DNA of 64,000 bases from Polymyxa betae. Taxonomy: Eukaryota; Endomyxa; Phytomyxea; Plasmodiophorida; Plasmodiophoridae. The stretch lies in the NCBI GenBank assembly GCA_003693705.1, contig RBZT01000219.1, positions 57,697 through 121,696 of the forward strand, given 5' to 3'. The notes under the pieces are model-generated. The model saw only the letters and a program-made list of their open reading frames with translations. It ran no database searches and was not told the origin of the DNA. Shown here in pieces: positions 19,572 to 33,465 of this stretch. The first letter of the stretch is position 1; each line of letters starts with the position of its first letter. Both the position numbers and the translations under genes were made by a program.

Positions 19572-22221
19572 ATGGCTTCCACTGACGCCATCGCCATCAC
19601 CTTGGCTGTAGCATGTCCCATTATCGGTTTCACTGCCGCTGCCATCTTTTACCTGCAGACGCGTAAAATTGAAATCGACCCTGCTCGTGACACCAACTTG
19701 AACTCCAAGACTTCCGAGGTAAATTTTCCGATTTCCGTCGAATTATCAATTCAATGCTAACCGTGCGCCTTGCGTTTTATCAAGGAGATTGTTCACATTG
19801 TTGATGCTATCAGCGAAGGCGCTTACTCTTTCCTGTTCCGCGAATACATGTACATGGCTGCTTTTGTATTGTATGCATATTGTCTCTGCTGTTTAAACTA
19901 TGTAACTTAATTATCTTTTAGCATCTTCGGTCTACTGATCATCTTTGTTGTCGGAATCGCCACCAATCATTGGGTTGATGGTGTTCTTACAATGGTCAGC
20001 TTCGTTGTTGGCGCTTGTACGTCTATAATGTCCGGATTCATCGGAATGGCTATTGCTGTTTTCGCCAACGGCCGCACTGCTGTGAAATGTGCTGAGAGCT
20101 TGCACTCCGGTTTCGTCACCGCCTTCAGAGCTGGTTCTGTCATGGGTCAATCTCTCGTTGCTCTGGGTGTCTTCGTTCTTGTCGGATTGCTGTGGCTGCT
20201 CAATGCCTACTACAACTTCCAAGCCGACAAGGTAAATTCGTTTCGCAGCGATCTGTACTTTCTAACATTTCTTTGTAGGAGGCTTCTGTTCGCATGTTTG
20301 AGGTCGCTGCCGGTTACGGTCTCGGTGGAAGCTCCATTGCTATGTTTGCTCGTGTCGGTGGTGGTATCTATACGAAGGCTGCCGATGTCGGCGCCGATCT
20401 TGTAGGAAAAGTCGAAGCCGGTATCCCCGAAGACGATCCCCGTAACCCTGCTGTTATTGCCGACAATGTTGGTGACAACGTTGGAGACATTGCTGGAATG
20501 GTAATTCTCATTGCTTTCTTTCGTAGCCAGCGTTATAATTCTGCTTAGGGTGCCGATCTTTTCGGATCATTCGCTGAAGCTACCTGCGCTGCCATGGTTC
20601 TGACTACGACTATTGATACCAACTTCGTGTCTCATTCTTGGGCGTTGTTCTTGTACCCATTGTTGATCTGCGCAACTGGTATCATCTTTCGTTCAATTCC
20701 ACCTCAATGATGCTTATAAGCTCTAGGCCTTGTCACCTCCTTAGTCATCGCTTTGGTTGCATTTTACCGCCGAATTCAATACGAGAAAGATGTCGAAACG
20801 GCTCTGAAGCTTCAGCTCTGGGCTACGACCATCATGCAAACTGCTGTTGTTTTCTTTATCACCCGGGTTGTGCTCCCTGATTTTCTGGTTTTCTCTGGTA
20901 ACTCTTCCCAAGTTCACTGGTATCATATTGCGTTTAGCTTCTATATTTGTTGATTAAATTGTTGCTAGGTATTCTATTGCTATTTCTGTCTGCACCGGTC
21001 TTTGGTCTGGTCTTCTTATTGGATTGGTCACTGAGTACTATACATCGAATTCGTATTCTCCTGTTCAAGAAGTCGCCGAATCGTGTAAATCTGGTGCTGC
21101 CACCAACGTTATCTACGGATTGGCTTTGGGATACAAGTCTGTTATCGTTCCAGTTATCTGTTTGTGTGCCACTATCTACATCAATCACACTCTTTGTGGT
21201 ATGTATGGTATTGCTATGGGAGCTCTTGGTATCCTCTCTACTATGGCTTGTGGTCTTGCCATTGACGCCTATGGTCCTATCTCTGACAATGCCGGCGGCA
21301 TTGCTGAGATGGCTCACATGGATCATTCTGTTCGTGATACTACCGATGTTCTTGATGCTGCTGGTAACACAACCGCTGCCATTGGGAAAGGTTTTGCGAT
21401 CGGCTCGGCTGCTCTCGTCAGTCTTGCTCTTTTCGGTGCTTTCGTATCGCAGTCATCTGTGTATGTCCCTTTTTTTCTCAGCGAATGTTCTTTTAAATAT
21501 GATGTAGATTCAAGTCTGACGGAGGGATACCCGTGGTCAATCTTCTTAATCCGATGGAATTCGCTGGGCTGTTACTGGGAGCCATGATTCCTTACTGGTT
21601 CTCTGCCATGACCATGAAATCCGTCGGTAAAGCTGCTTTGAAGATGGTCGATGAGGTTCGCCGTCAGTTCCGAGAGGACCCTGGTCTTCTTTCCGGTAAT
21701 CTAATTTCACCGTTTCTCGATTTATTTTGAACGTCATGTCCAGGTGAATCTCGGCCTGACTACAAACGATGTATTCAAGTTTCCACTGATGCTTCTCTTT
21801 CGGAAATGATTGCCCCAGGAGCATTGGTTTTGTGTACACCTCTTTTCGTCGGTTTTGTCTTTGGACCTCGTGCTCTTGCTGGTGTTTTGGCCGGTAGTTT
21901 GGTCTCATCTGTCCAGCTTGCCATTTCCGCTTCTAATACTGGTGGCGCTTGGGACAATGCCAAGAAGGTTGGGATATTCTATTCTGTGCTACAAATTGAA
22001 CCCTCAACCTGATTCTTGCCTAGTTCATTGAGAAAGGAAAGATGGAGGGGCACGCCAAGGGTTCAGATGCTCATAAGGCTGCTGTTGTTGGAGACACTAT
22101 CGGTGACCCTCTTAAAGACACCTCCGGCCCTGCTTTGAACATTGTCATGAAGCTGATGGCTATATTGTCACTCGTCTTCGTTCGCTCTTTCCCAGAAAAG
22201 GGCTGGCTTCACCTTGGCTAA
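19572..22221 (+). CDS. Vacuolar-type proton-translocating inorganic pyrophosphatase, K+-dependent type I
   Basis: Hydrolyses pyrophosphate and pumps H+ across vacuolar or acidocalcisome membranes. About ten exons encode roughly 750 residues with the expected 16-helix architecture. Diagnostic motifs include [16 protein letters not shown], the catalytic loop [55 protein letters not shown] and the distal [18 protein letters not shown]. The sequence [15 protein letters not shown] has Ala at the position that is Lys in K+-independent enzymes, so type I is predicted. Phase-consistent introns fall after NSKTSE, FQADK, DIAGM and elsewhere. The TAA is 22219-22221. The family is standard in plants, algae and many protists; to my knowledge it is missing from animals and most Dikarya. 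Confidence 0.95.
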
Positions 22222-22583
22222 CTTGGCCATCATTCCCTTGCAATTTTAAACCTGGAATAGACATTCATTTACTTATCGATTTTTTGTCATATTTGTGATT
22301 GAACAATGATTGTGATGGGACCATTTTGAATACCGTTCGTCTTCTGCAATCCTAATTGTCAGATCAGATATTGAACAGGAAGTCAGAGAGATCCAGCTTG
22401 ACGTCTTTGAGAATCGTGCCTTCAACTTGGAAACTTTGTTGACCCCTGCAGGTCGGACTATGCAGGATTCCCATGGCAAAATGATCATCCAACAGAAACA
22501 GTTTCTAAAGATATTGATTTTCACAAATTTGAATATTCAGAGTTTACATAAAGTTATGACTTCTGAGCATTGTATTGAGATGT
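22222..22583. other. Convergent intergenic region
   Basis: 3' flanks of the pyrophosphatase (plus) and RPL5 (minus) genes. A fairly protein-like plus-strand frame (about 22310-22593) ends overlapping the RPL5 stop but lacks a start codon and a good upstream exon, so I do not call it a gene. Confidence 0.4.
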
Positions 22584-23580
22584 TTAAGCCTTGACATCAA
22601 TTGGCTTGATGCCCATAGCCAGCAGCTTCTGCTTAATACGGCCTTTGCGTTCCTGGATCGACTTTCGAGCCTTCTTGAAGACAGGCCAGGTGGCAGGCTT
22701 CTTGTAAGGTGCTTTGCGAACCTTGAAGCAGCCGCGTTCCAAAGGATCACGCTTCTTGAAGGGATCAGCCCGGATGGCGGCGTGAATCTTCTTGTACAGG
22801 TCCTCGATGTTACCGGATTTCAGGCCGGCCTTGATGAAGGCAGAGAACTGCTTCTCATAAGCAGCTGGATCGTTCTCTTCCAGCTGAGCCATGTATTCAG
22901 CGACATGACCACCATAAATGAGCTTCTTGTGTAATTCAGGGTCGTATTCGGTCTCACCGCTCTCAGACTTGCTAGCGCCTGGGAATCGCTTCTCTGAGTG
23001 AGGAATGTTAAGACCACCATCAACAGCACCCTATGAACGATATTTCAGAAAAGTAATCAGATGCGATTAAGGAGACAGTTACCTTCAGGGCACCAAAGAT
23101 ACGAGCACCAGTTGTGGTACGAGCCAGACCGACATCGAGCAAAGCCTTGAAGGGCTTCTTGGCTTCTTCATCGTCTTCATCAACAGACACGATGAATGGT
23201 TCACCAGTAGCCTCAACAACACCTTCGTAGTCCAGACCGAATTTCTTGTTAACTCGGCGAGCAAGGAGAAGACCAGTAGCATAGGCAGTAGCGTAGTTAG
23301 TGTTGCCCTTAACAGGGAGTCCATAACGAGGCAATTCATGAGAATAGGCAGCAACCAAGCAGTTATCGTGTGTCAGATCTGCAGAGAAAATCTGGCAGAT
23401 AACATCGCGGTTCGTGATACGAACAACGAAGCGGTACTTGGGAGTAGCATACTTGTTCTTATCCTGGGTGACAAGACGCTGACGAGCATAGTAGTCGGTC
23501 TTGTTCTCGCGACGACGGCGATACTTGACCTGGTATCGCTTGTAGTAAGCCTTGTTCTTAACGACCTTGATGAAACCCAT
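22584..23580 (-). CDS. RPL5: 60S ribosomal protein uL18 (RPL5)
   Basis: Large-subunit protein that binds 5S rRNA together with uL5 and delivers it to the pre-60S particle. Exon 1 (from ATG 23580) begins [19 protein letters not shown], then [38 protein letters not shown] and [12 protein letters not shown]. One intron (about 23030-23085) splits IFGALK from [13 protein letters not shown], the typical position in many eukaryotes for that junction. The C-terminus has [15 protein letters not shown], basic [12 protein letters not shown] and ends GIKPIDVKA. Length about 297 residues equals the family norm. All 5S-binding basic clusters are present. Confidence 0.97.
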
Positions 23581-23977
23581 GGCTATCTCTGTTGTTTACG
23601 AGATTATAGAAGACGATGATCAGACTGCAAGAACCATTTCGGAGTCCGTCACGCATTTTCCATTCATATACGAGATCTCCCCTAAGTATATCAACTCATA
23701 CATCCCCAAAATCAGAACTTTCTGTTTTTGCATGTGACTTAAATCGTCTGATATCAATGTTCTGTTGATTAAGCGAGTATCAGGCTGCAATGTAAAATCA
23801 GCATTAACTGGAAACTGGCGTTACGTGTAGAGAGGATTTCGTTACTTTCAAATTTGTAGACCTGAGACATGATATTTAATGAATGTTAATACCATATTGG
23901 ATAATATACAGATTGTAAGGATCGAATGAATACAGAATCGCTCTAATACAATCATGAAAGAGCTTAATATATGTTAT
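23581..23977. other. RPL5 upstream region and 3' flank of the small minus gene
   Basis: RPL5 5' flank; pyrimidine-rich AGATAGCC and a GAGATTATAG string near 23588-23610 but no confirmed motif. No coding exon seen. Confidence 0.4.
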
Positions 23978-24321
23978 TTATTTGGAATCTTTACGAACTT
24001 CTTCGTGCCATTCATCGACTTTCTTCTTCACCAACTGGAACGTCTTTTCAACATTTGGAATGGAGTCATATCTGAATATAGGAAATATTGATCAGATATA
24101 CAGAACCAATACTACATTCTGTCATACGTTTGTTCTAAATAGATGCCAGTAATCACTATTAACCATTATTTAATACAATAAGACAATGTCTTCCTATCTT
24201 GCCTACCTCCGGTTATAAAAGACACGAATCGGCTCATAACGTTGGAACAAAGCAAGAGGGCAGATACCAGACGGACGGAATGTGGTGCTGGGATCTAGTA
24301 CGGTCGCGATCGTCCTGACAC
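23978..24321 (-). CDS. Small conserved-looking protein, 5' end uncertain
   Basis: Two exons join well: one (from an acceptor at about 24321) reads TIATVLDPSTTFRPSG, ICPLALFQRYEPIRVFYNR and ends at a GTAGGC donor; the next, after an intron of about 120 nt, continues R/YDSIPNVEKTFQLV and KKKVDEWHEEVRKDSK, stopping at TAA 23980-23978. The splice keeps phase and both parts look like compact protein. The upstream exon with the start codon is not resolved; an ATG near 24399 is in the wrong phase with the simplest splice. No family recognised; the size and basic/aromatic composition would suit a mitochondrial inner-membrane accessory subunit, but that is a guess. Confidence 0.5.
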
Positions 24322-25494
24322 CTGAATTTCGTAAACTTGATCAGAAGTCGATCGTAATATAAATTCACCGATTTATCTTTGAGCGGTGATTTCATTCATC
24401 CTTGATTTCTTTGAAAATCGGTTTGCAGACGTTGGCTTTCAGTTTGCAAAACTATTGAAGCTTGTTCCAGATAGAGACAGATTATGATCAAGGATATCTT
24501 TTTGACCGAGTTACTATCAAATAGCTCAAATCATGTAAATTCCATCATAAGATTACACAATAACATATCTTTATTATCAATGACATTACAGAATCGTGAG
24601 AAACTGCACTTCTCTATAATTTCCATCATGAAACCCAATTCACAAACCTCAGAATATCTGACTATCAACAAATCAGAGCCAGGTCACGTCATACTACATT
24701 TGAGCGTGCTCTGCTCTACTGGCCCGTTGCGCCAACTTAATTTACAAGATGCGGTCTCGAGTCGACTATGAGATCGTGAAGCCATACAATTGTATGCAGC
24801 ATACAGATTGAGATAAGTGCCAGGGCTGATACTCATCATTTACTTCGACCATAACAAGCCCACGACTAGCATTTGTGCTCGAATAAACGTATGAGAGATA
24901 TTTTTGGAATCCTATTTTGTTAATAGCTGCAGTAAATAGAGTAACATGCTTATTTGTATATGGTAACAAGCAGTTAGAAAATTATTAGTGATTCAATCGC
25001 TATTGTCATCGTCGCCTTAACTGTCAGAAACTGTAACAGCTTGAAAAAACATTAATATCGGTTCCATTATGATGGCTTGACGATTTCACGTCATCAACCT
25101 CACGCATGTATGGCAGCAACGACATGCACCAACATCAATAATCGGGAGAGAAATTTTAGAGTACTTCGCTCCCCAAGTCTCACGAATTACGTGGCCTACC
25201 TAGCTTATATTGAATGATGCGAAAACCTTCAAGACAAGGCAGTATAATCCAGTTGATGAGCGATATGCAACAGGTACTTTAAGCATAGAGCTCTAGCTGG
25301 TTATAGACAGATTCCAGTACTGATGATTACTAACATACTTGTAACGTGCATATTAATAAGATGATAATACAGAAGAGGCCGAGTTCGTATATGCATGTCT
25401 GCGTTAATAGTGCGGGATCCTGTATTAGATTCACGGACTCCGTGATCTGGATAATCTCGCCTCCGATCTCCTGTAAAATCTCGTCGTCGTCACC
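24322..25494. other. Long intergenic region
   Basis: More than 1.1 kb without a convincing gene. Contains the missing first exon of the small minus gene and the RPL14 promoter. A pyrimidine-rich string CTCGCCTCCGATCTCC near 25447-25462 lies shortly before the RPL14 ATG. Nothing else recognised. Confidence 0.4.
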
Positions 25495-25896
25495 ATGGTC
25501 TTCAACAAGTTCGTCGAGATCGGCCGTGTCGTCTTCATCAATTACGGCCCCGACTACGGCAAGCTGGCCGTCATCATCGACGTTGTCGACCAGAACCGTG
25601 CTTTGGTCGATGGACCCAGCGTCAACCGTCACCAGCTTGTTTTCAAGCGCATGACTCTGACTCCCTTGAAGATGTCCATCTCTCGATGCCCCCGTCGTGG
25701 CACCCTCTTGAAGGCTTGGGAGAAGGATGAAGTTGAATCGAAATGGTCCAGCACGAGCTTTGCTAAGAAGATCGCCAAGCAGCAATCTCGGGCCTCGCTC
25801 ACCGACTTTGGCCGATTCCAGGTCTTGATGGCTCGTAAACAGAAGGCATTCCAGCTGAAGAAGGAGTTGTCCCAACTCAAGAAGGCCAAGCAGTAA
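25495..25896 (+). CDS. RPL14: 60S ribosomal protein eL14 (RPL14)
   Basis: Eukaryote/archaea-specific large-subunit protein. Single 133-codon exon with start ATG 25495 and stop 25894-25896. The KOW-like start FNKFVEIGRVVFINYGPDYG and KLAVIIDVVDQNRALVDGP are classic, followed by LVFKRMTLTPLKM and a basic helical tail with many Lys/Gln (FQLKKELSQLKKAKQ). Length matches yeast Rpl14. It lacks introns in its coding region, as does RPL18 in this window, while RPL5 has one. Codon use is GC-biased compared with neighbours, consistent with high expression. Confidence 0.96.
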   Translation: MVFNKFVEIGRVVFINYGPDYGKLAVIIDVVDQNRALVDGPSVNRHQLVFKRMTLTPLKMSISRCPRRGTLLKAWEKDEVESKWSSTSFAKKIAKQQSRASLTDFGRFQVLMARKQKAFQLKKELSQLKKAKQ

Positions 25897-25989
25897 ATCT
25901 GTCGTTTATGACAACCAAAAATAAATTCATCTTATCTACAATCGCTTCTCGACAAGTTCTAGACTTCTTAGCATGTTAAGCACAGTTTA

Positions 25990-27793
<1,804 letters not shown>

Positions 27794-28080
27794 CGCCTGA
27801 TTGATCGATGATATGGCTGTTACCTAGGTTTGATGTTGCCGAAAAGCCACGACTCGATTTGAGAATCGTCGCGGACTTCAAGTCGTATTCTACTGGAGTT
27901 ATTGTATGCTGTATAGGATTGCATTTCTAAGCTGAAAAAGAGAGTTATGATGTAAATCTACCTTTAGACTGGTATATAAAATCTATTTCAATATTGCTTG
28001 AAGTTTATGATTGAAACGTGGCTGCAGTCGGGATCAGACTTAGGACCCTGCTTATTTGTTATTAAACTTTCGAAACCATC

Positions 28081-30810
28081 ATGGTCGTCAATGATGTCGC
28101 GTCTCCAATTCTGTCCAGTTCACAGATTCAGACCGTTCTTGATGCCTGGCAAGGTTCGCTGTGAGCTAATATTGTGTCGATTGATAAACACAGAGAAGGA
28201 ATTGCTCTGGATGAGCTTCGGCCGATGATAGACCGTCAGGCGTTAGCGATGAAATCTGCTGAAGAACGAAGTCAAAAAGCTCGAAGGCAACTAGCACAAC
28301 TGTTGAAAGTCATAAAACAACTACAGCAATCGGAACAAGACCAAACTATAGTCAATGTATTTTTTTTCGATCGTATAATCGCCATTAGTAAATTTCGGTC
28401 TCTCAGAAATCAATTGCTGATATGGTCAAGTCGTTCCAGAAAGAAGTCGATGAATTAACTAAAAGGAGTACATATGCCGAAAATTGTTTTCAGCAGGTAA
28501 TTCGGCACCAAGGTCGCTTCTGCTTCACGGGTTGAGCTCACCCTTTATTCAAGGTTTACAGTAAACTTTACGTAGCACCAGATCCAACAGTTGCATTGTC
28601 AATGGCAGTCCTGTACCATAAAGAGAAGGTAGAAGCCGATAGCATGCACAAAGTTTCCTGGATTGATTTTTGCAAAGGAAAGGACGTCGTCTCTCCAGCA
28701 GAAACTGCATGTTTATGAATCTGAACTTAATCAAGTTAAAAATCAAGAAGTAGTCAGAAAAATTATCACTTTGTTTTTCAGACAATTGCTTTAGGTTACT
28801 ATTCGAGAGCTAGAACTACGTATCAAAGAGCTATCTGAAGGGGAAGCATCACGATCCTGTAAGGCACTTTCATACGTTTGAATTTAGTTATATAACGCTT
28901 GTAGCCAATGATTTGAAGGCGCAAGCAAAGCAATTTGAACTTGAACGGACTCGTTTGGTGAAGGAATCGCAAGCAAAAGAAGATCTGTTACAGCAACAGG
29001 TCTATATATTCTGGTTGTTATTTTTTGGTTCGCTATGAAATGACTAGCTCATTAGCTTCACAAATGTCGCGATTTGCTTTCGAAGACGCAATCGCAATTG
29101 GACGATTTACAGAGTAAGATGGTTGTAATCCATGATCGAAAAGAGAAGGAGGACTCGGCTCGTGAACAATTCTCAAACTCAATTAGTGAAGAGTTGATAT
29201 TTGTGAAATCTCAGCTGGCTTCATTGAAGCATGATAACGTAAGCTAGCGTGCACAGATTCAGCGATATCGATATGGCTTTAGGCGATATTAAAAGCTTCG
29301 TTATCGCGTGCATCAGACCAGTCGACCAATGAGGTTTTATCGGAAGCTAAACGGCAATCGTTGGAGTCACAGCAGGTGTTAGGTATCTTATCAATACACC
29401 CGAAAGTAGCTTTGTTAAAAACTGTTAGAGAAATTGCTACGCGATTATAACGCGTCGTTACAACAGAATGAACTTCTGCGTCAGCAGCTTAATGATGAAA
29501 TTAATACTAATGCTTCAACTGAGAAGCGATATCAAACAGAAATCGAACTTCTTCAGCAGAAGACCAATTCTCTTCAGGTAGTTGTTACTGTTTTTTCGCC
29601 GTGCCAAATGTTGACTTCATTATTCAGGATACTATAAAGTCGCTCCCTTCTTTAGATGTAGTGAACTCTCTAAAGAAGCAACTCAAAGTGCTTCAAGTTT
29701 AGTTGTATCTACATATGCAGTTCATGTTTTCTTAGAAACGTTTGTTAGATGGTCAGTTTTTCTGCCATCGAAGAAGGAGAGGCGTCAACGGATCTAGAAA
29801 GAGCTTTGCTTACGAAGGCCCAGAAACTCGAATCCGAATTGACCAAGTACTAGTGAATTGCATCAATCGGGCATTGATGATGATACTTTTCAGGATGCGA
29901 ATCGAGCAAATATCGTTACAAAAACAGCTTGAAGAGGCATCATCTTCTCTGCAAACCAGCCAAAACCAGGTATACACAGTCGCAGTCAGTTTGATTCATA
30001 TTTATCCAATTTAAACTCAGAACGCTCATTCAAGCTCCATAATGGAGAAACTTGAGTCCACGATAGCAGATCTTTCAAGAACCCCAAGTAAACCTTTTCC
30101 GAAGCTCAAGCAGTCATGCCTAAAGAACTCTGACCTCTTTGATCAATAGTTGCTGGATCTTTATTCATGTCGCACCAAACTTCGATGTCGAATACAAGCG
30201 AGATAATAACAATTCAACGTGATCGATACAGAAAAGCAGTGGAGGTATTTCAGCATTTAGGGTCACAAATGATAGACTGAGAGTTACAAGTCTCTCGAAG
30301 TGGAGAAATCAACCCTACAAAGTCGCAATGAATCGCTTTCACAGCAGTTAGGCACACTTCAGAAGGACAACGAGAACTTGTACTTAAGGCTACAAGCCAT
30401 ACAGTCTTATAACAACAAAGGCCAAGGTATTCGCAGGCAATTGATAGCCGATCTTCACCGTCTAAAGTTTGGTTTCAAAGCTGATTTGGAATCTGGACGC
30501 GCTGTGGAAAGTAAGTATGCCAAAATTATCAACGAAAAACAAAACCCGTTCAAAAGATTCGCCCGTTATCAGAAACAGAAAAGGTAACAGGAATGTTTTT
30601 CTTGCAACTGTAAATATAATGCTCATATACAGCTACGCTGAGCTAAATATTATGGAAAAAATGATTTTGAGCAGTACTAAGATGTGTCTGGGCCACAAGA
30701 CTCTGCGAACAGCGACTTTTCTCTATATGGTCACTTTGCATGCTTTGGTTTTCATCTCTCTGCTGACACATACTGTTTTGTCACATTGTCCACAAAATTC
30801 AAAGCATTAA
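28081..30810 (+). CDS. COY1: Golgi coiled-coil membrane protein CASP (Coy1/CUX1-CASP)
   Basis: A golgin with a long coiled coil and a C-terminal membrane anchor. The N-terminal pattern fits: VLDAWQ/EGIALDELRPM, ADMVKSFQKEVDELTKRS, then FQQVYSKLYVAPDPTVAL matching the CASP motif DVPDP..AL. VTIRELELRIKELSEG follows (family VKNQEVTIKALKEKI). Ten or more small exons carry the coiled coil. Near the end SLEVEKSTLQSRNESLS and LRLQAIQSYN lead to KYAKIINEKQNPFKRFAR, then after an intron YAELNIMEKMILSSTK and the anchor LRTATFLYMVTLHALVFISL. The invariant Tyr and His of the CASP transmembrane segment appear present. Stop 30808-30810. In yeast, loss of COY1 suppresses defects from loss of the SNARE GOS1, also encoded in this window. 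Confidence 0.85.
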
Positions 30811-30840
30811 TGATTAATATGCGTTTGCGTCAACATAAAC

Positions 30841-32851
30841 CTATCTGTGATTCTGTATGATGATATCGTTACTTTGAAGAGTAAACATGCAGCCAACGGG
30901 CACATGGTCGCTGGGCCAAAATGCATTTGGCGGAGGATCTAATGTCATCGTTTGCAGATCAGCGGCTCCTTTCAATGCATGAAGGGCTGCTACCGGTACC
31001 AGATTCGTTCTTGTGTAAAAAATGAAGTCGAGTTCATAGGACGCAGCTTGGGTGAAATACGACGGCAGCCTCTTTTTATCAGCTTGAGCTGAACAGAATC
31101 GATCCATAAAATGTTCTACATCTTCGAAAATGAATTGATGCGGTTCTTCAAGTTTGCCATGTAGAAAATCTGCCACATTGCTGTCGTCATCGTCGTTGAA
31201 ATCTCCACATAAGATCACTGGGCAACTTTCAATGTCGTACTCAGAGTCTACAATATGTGTTTCAAGACGATGTAGAGCTTTCCTGGCTTGATGTAAACGC
31301 ACATCTGCTTTATCTGGGCTCGCTTGCAGGTGCATATTGCCAATAAAAATATTTCTTGACTGCACCTTCCAACGAAGTTGAACTAACAGCGCTCTTGATC
31401 GTGATTCGTGCCAGAGAAGTTCGAATTTATCAGACTGAAAAAGCACTGCTGTGACAAATAATGGCATGTGCGACGATTTCTTTGGATCTTGCAGAATCAT
31501 AGTATATCCGTATTGAGCAAACTGCTTCTCTAGATCTCTCATAATAATCGGATCCAGATCGACTTCCTGCAGACAAATGATGGAAGGCATCATAGCAACC
31601 AACAAATTGACGATGCGTTGCAGCCGATGCACCCATGCATGATATTCAGGATCACCTGTATAGCGGTCATGGCGATGCTGTTCGAGACAGGTTTGGGAAA
31701 GAATGTTGAAGGAGACAATCGAGAAGTTGTCACATCCGTGATGGATTAGTGAATTGATATTGAATCTATAGGGAGGATGCATGTATGATAGAAATAAAAT
31801 TGGGGTTAATGGGTATACTTTTGGGGGCACGTGTCTGTATCTTACATATCCGTTCTCTCCGATTGGCGCTCATTTGATTTACCATTCTTTAACCTAATTT
31901 TACATCGATGGTACATACCATCATAGTCTAATGATTCGACCCGGTTGGGTCCGGTAAGCCTGCTAATTGGGCGAACTCGGCAGTTCGTTGCTACTGGTGT
32001 CGCTTTCGATGCTGGCCGTGATAATGCTGGAGCTGAAAATGAACGCGGGATGGATTTGTCATGATGTCGGTTCTCGATCCTATTCACATTAGGTCAACAA
32101 TGAACTTTCTATATTACACTCAGGAGAAAAATACGATTTCATTTTCAGAAGTAATCTATTAAGCTCAGTGACATTCGCATCTAAGTTTCTTTTGCATGAT
32201 ACAGTGCGTCGTCTTGTTGGAGGCATGAAAGCAGGCAATGGCTTTCCAGGAAATCGTATCACCAAACTTGATTGATAAGGCGTCATCTGCGGTGCTGTTA
32301 CCGGATGAGGCGATCTATAGGCAGATCCTGATTAGGATTGGTGCAGGTCCACATAATGCATATTACTGCAAGGATTTAGAGAATCGTGGTGCTTGGAATC
32401 CAAAAGCCGCTTTTGCTGTTGGTGGTTTTATCCTGTAACCATGATGGAAACAATTCTCGTAATAATCACGGGAGCAGATCGACCCAGAACTGGTCGTACA
32501 TCGTCTTAGGCCTGATCCTCCAAATCGCGTTACACCACGACCAGATAAAGTTGAACGTGGTGTCAATAATCGATCCTCTCGGGTCACCGTATCGCCATTT
32601 GGACGACCTTTGAGTCTGCTGAATGGCTGAGATTGTTTTCGTACTAGAGTGCGACCTCGTGGTCGTTTGAAATGCTGTAGTCTAGTCTTTGGAAGTTTCA
32701 GCATTTCTCTGGAGAATGATGTTTTAAGAAACCGATTGCATGCGATTGTTTGCGATGTCTGAGATGTTTCTGGTTGCGGCAGATGATGATGTGATGAAAG
32801 ATCATGAGCAATGTCATGGCGAGCTGATCGAATCAAGTTTCGGATGTCCAT
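30841..32851 (-). CDS. Angel/CCR4-like EEP-domain nuclease with basic N-terminal extension
   Basis: An endonuclease/exonuclease/phosphatase fold enzyme related to Angel, nocturnin and Ccr4 (RNA deadenylation or 2',3'-cyclic phosphate removal). The catalytic part has FSIVSFNILSQTCLEQH, IICLQEVDLDP (catalytic Glu), FIGNMHLQASPDK, VILCGDFNDDDDS (Asp/Asn pair) and FWPSDHVPVGC (terminal Asp-His). Reading it as starting at 31830 is possible, but a perfect GTAAGA donor at TDM and an acceptor CCCTATAG before TTCAATATC fuse it in phase to upstream exons encoding about 270 residues of very basic, Arg/Ser/Pro-rich sequence starting at 32851 (MDIRNLIRSARHDIAHD). Further phase-matched introns occur at about 32362 and 32131. 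The fused model seems best. Stop at 30841-30843. Confidence 0.78.
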
Positions 32852-33465
32852 TGAACTGGATCAGTATTTTGTACCTAGTTCCATCTAATGGCGATTCAAA
32901 CCACTAATTATTAGCATTTCGGAATGCTTGTTGAAGGTTCATTATTCATCCTTTCTTGTTTTTTTTTTCGCTTTAAAGTTCAAGGTAAGTAAATGCTCCC
33001 AATCTGTGACAGTTACAATAAGATCAAATGGACATGAAGCAACAAATTGTCATTTATGCCCGCTGGCTTTAATACAGCTGACATTGCATTCCAGATGTGA
33101 GCCGTGCTGTTTTGAAGGCGCGTAGTTCTGAATCAGGTCTTTCTTTGTACATAGCAACGCTGCTCGTCGCATTAAAGCTCAAATTTACACGAGTCCCAAT
33201 CCATATTTTTCTCCTTTCACAGAGCGCAGGGCATTGATTACTGCAAGCACATTGCTGAATCTCAACCTGAACTATGTTTGTTGATACCGCTTCCTTTAAA
33301 AAATAAGAACTCAAGTTCTTTACTGTAAAGCTATGTCCTTCAGATAAAATTTTTAAAAAAATGTCAAAAAGTTTTCACAAATGTGTGCGTGATTTAGTAA
33401 AGGCTGCTCCAACGTGTTCAAGTGACCTCACAGCCATTGGTGTCAATCTCATTTCAATTTTGAAA
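32852..33465. other. Divergent intergenic region
   Basis: 5' flanks of the EEP gene (minus) and NFS1 (plus). An in-phase ATG at 33361 would extend Nfs1 by 35 residues. No regulatory motif recognised. Confidence 0.4.

Noticed and set aside
22310-22593. Plus-strand frame between H+-PPase and RPL5 that looks mildly protein-like
   Set aside because: No start codon or upstream exon found, and it ends across the RPL5 stop; most likely 3' UTR of one or both genes.
31842-32087. Separate small basic gene upstream of the EEP nuclease
   Set aside because: Its apparent stop overlaps a perfect GTAAG donor and splicing to the nuclease exon keeps phase, so I treat it as part of one gene.
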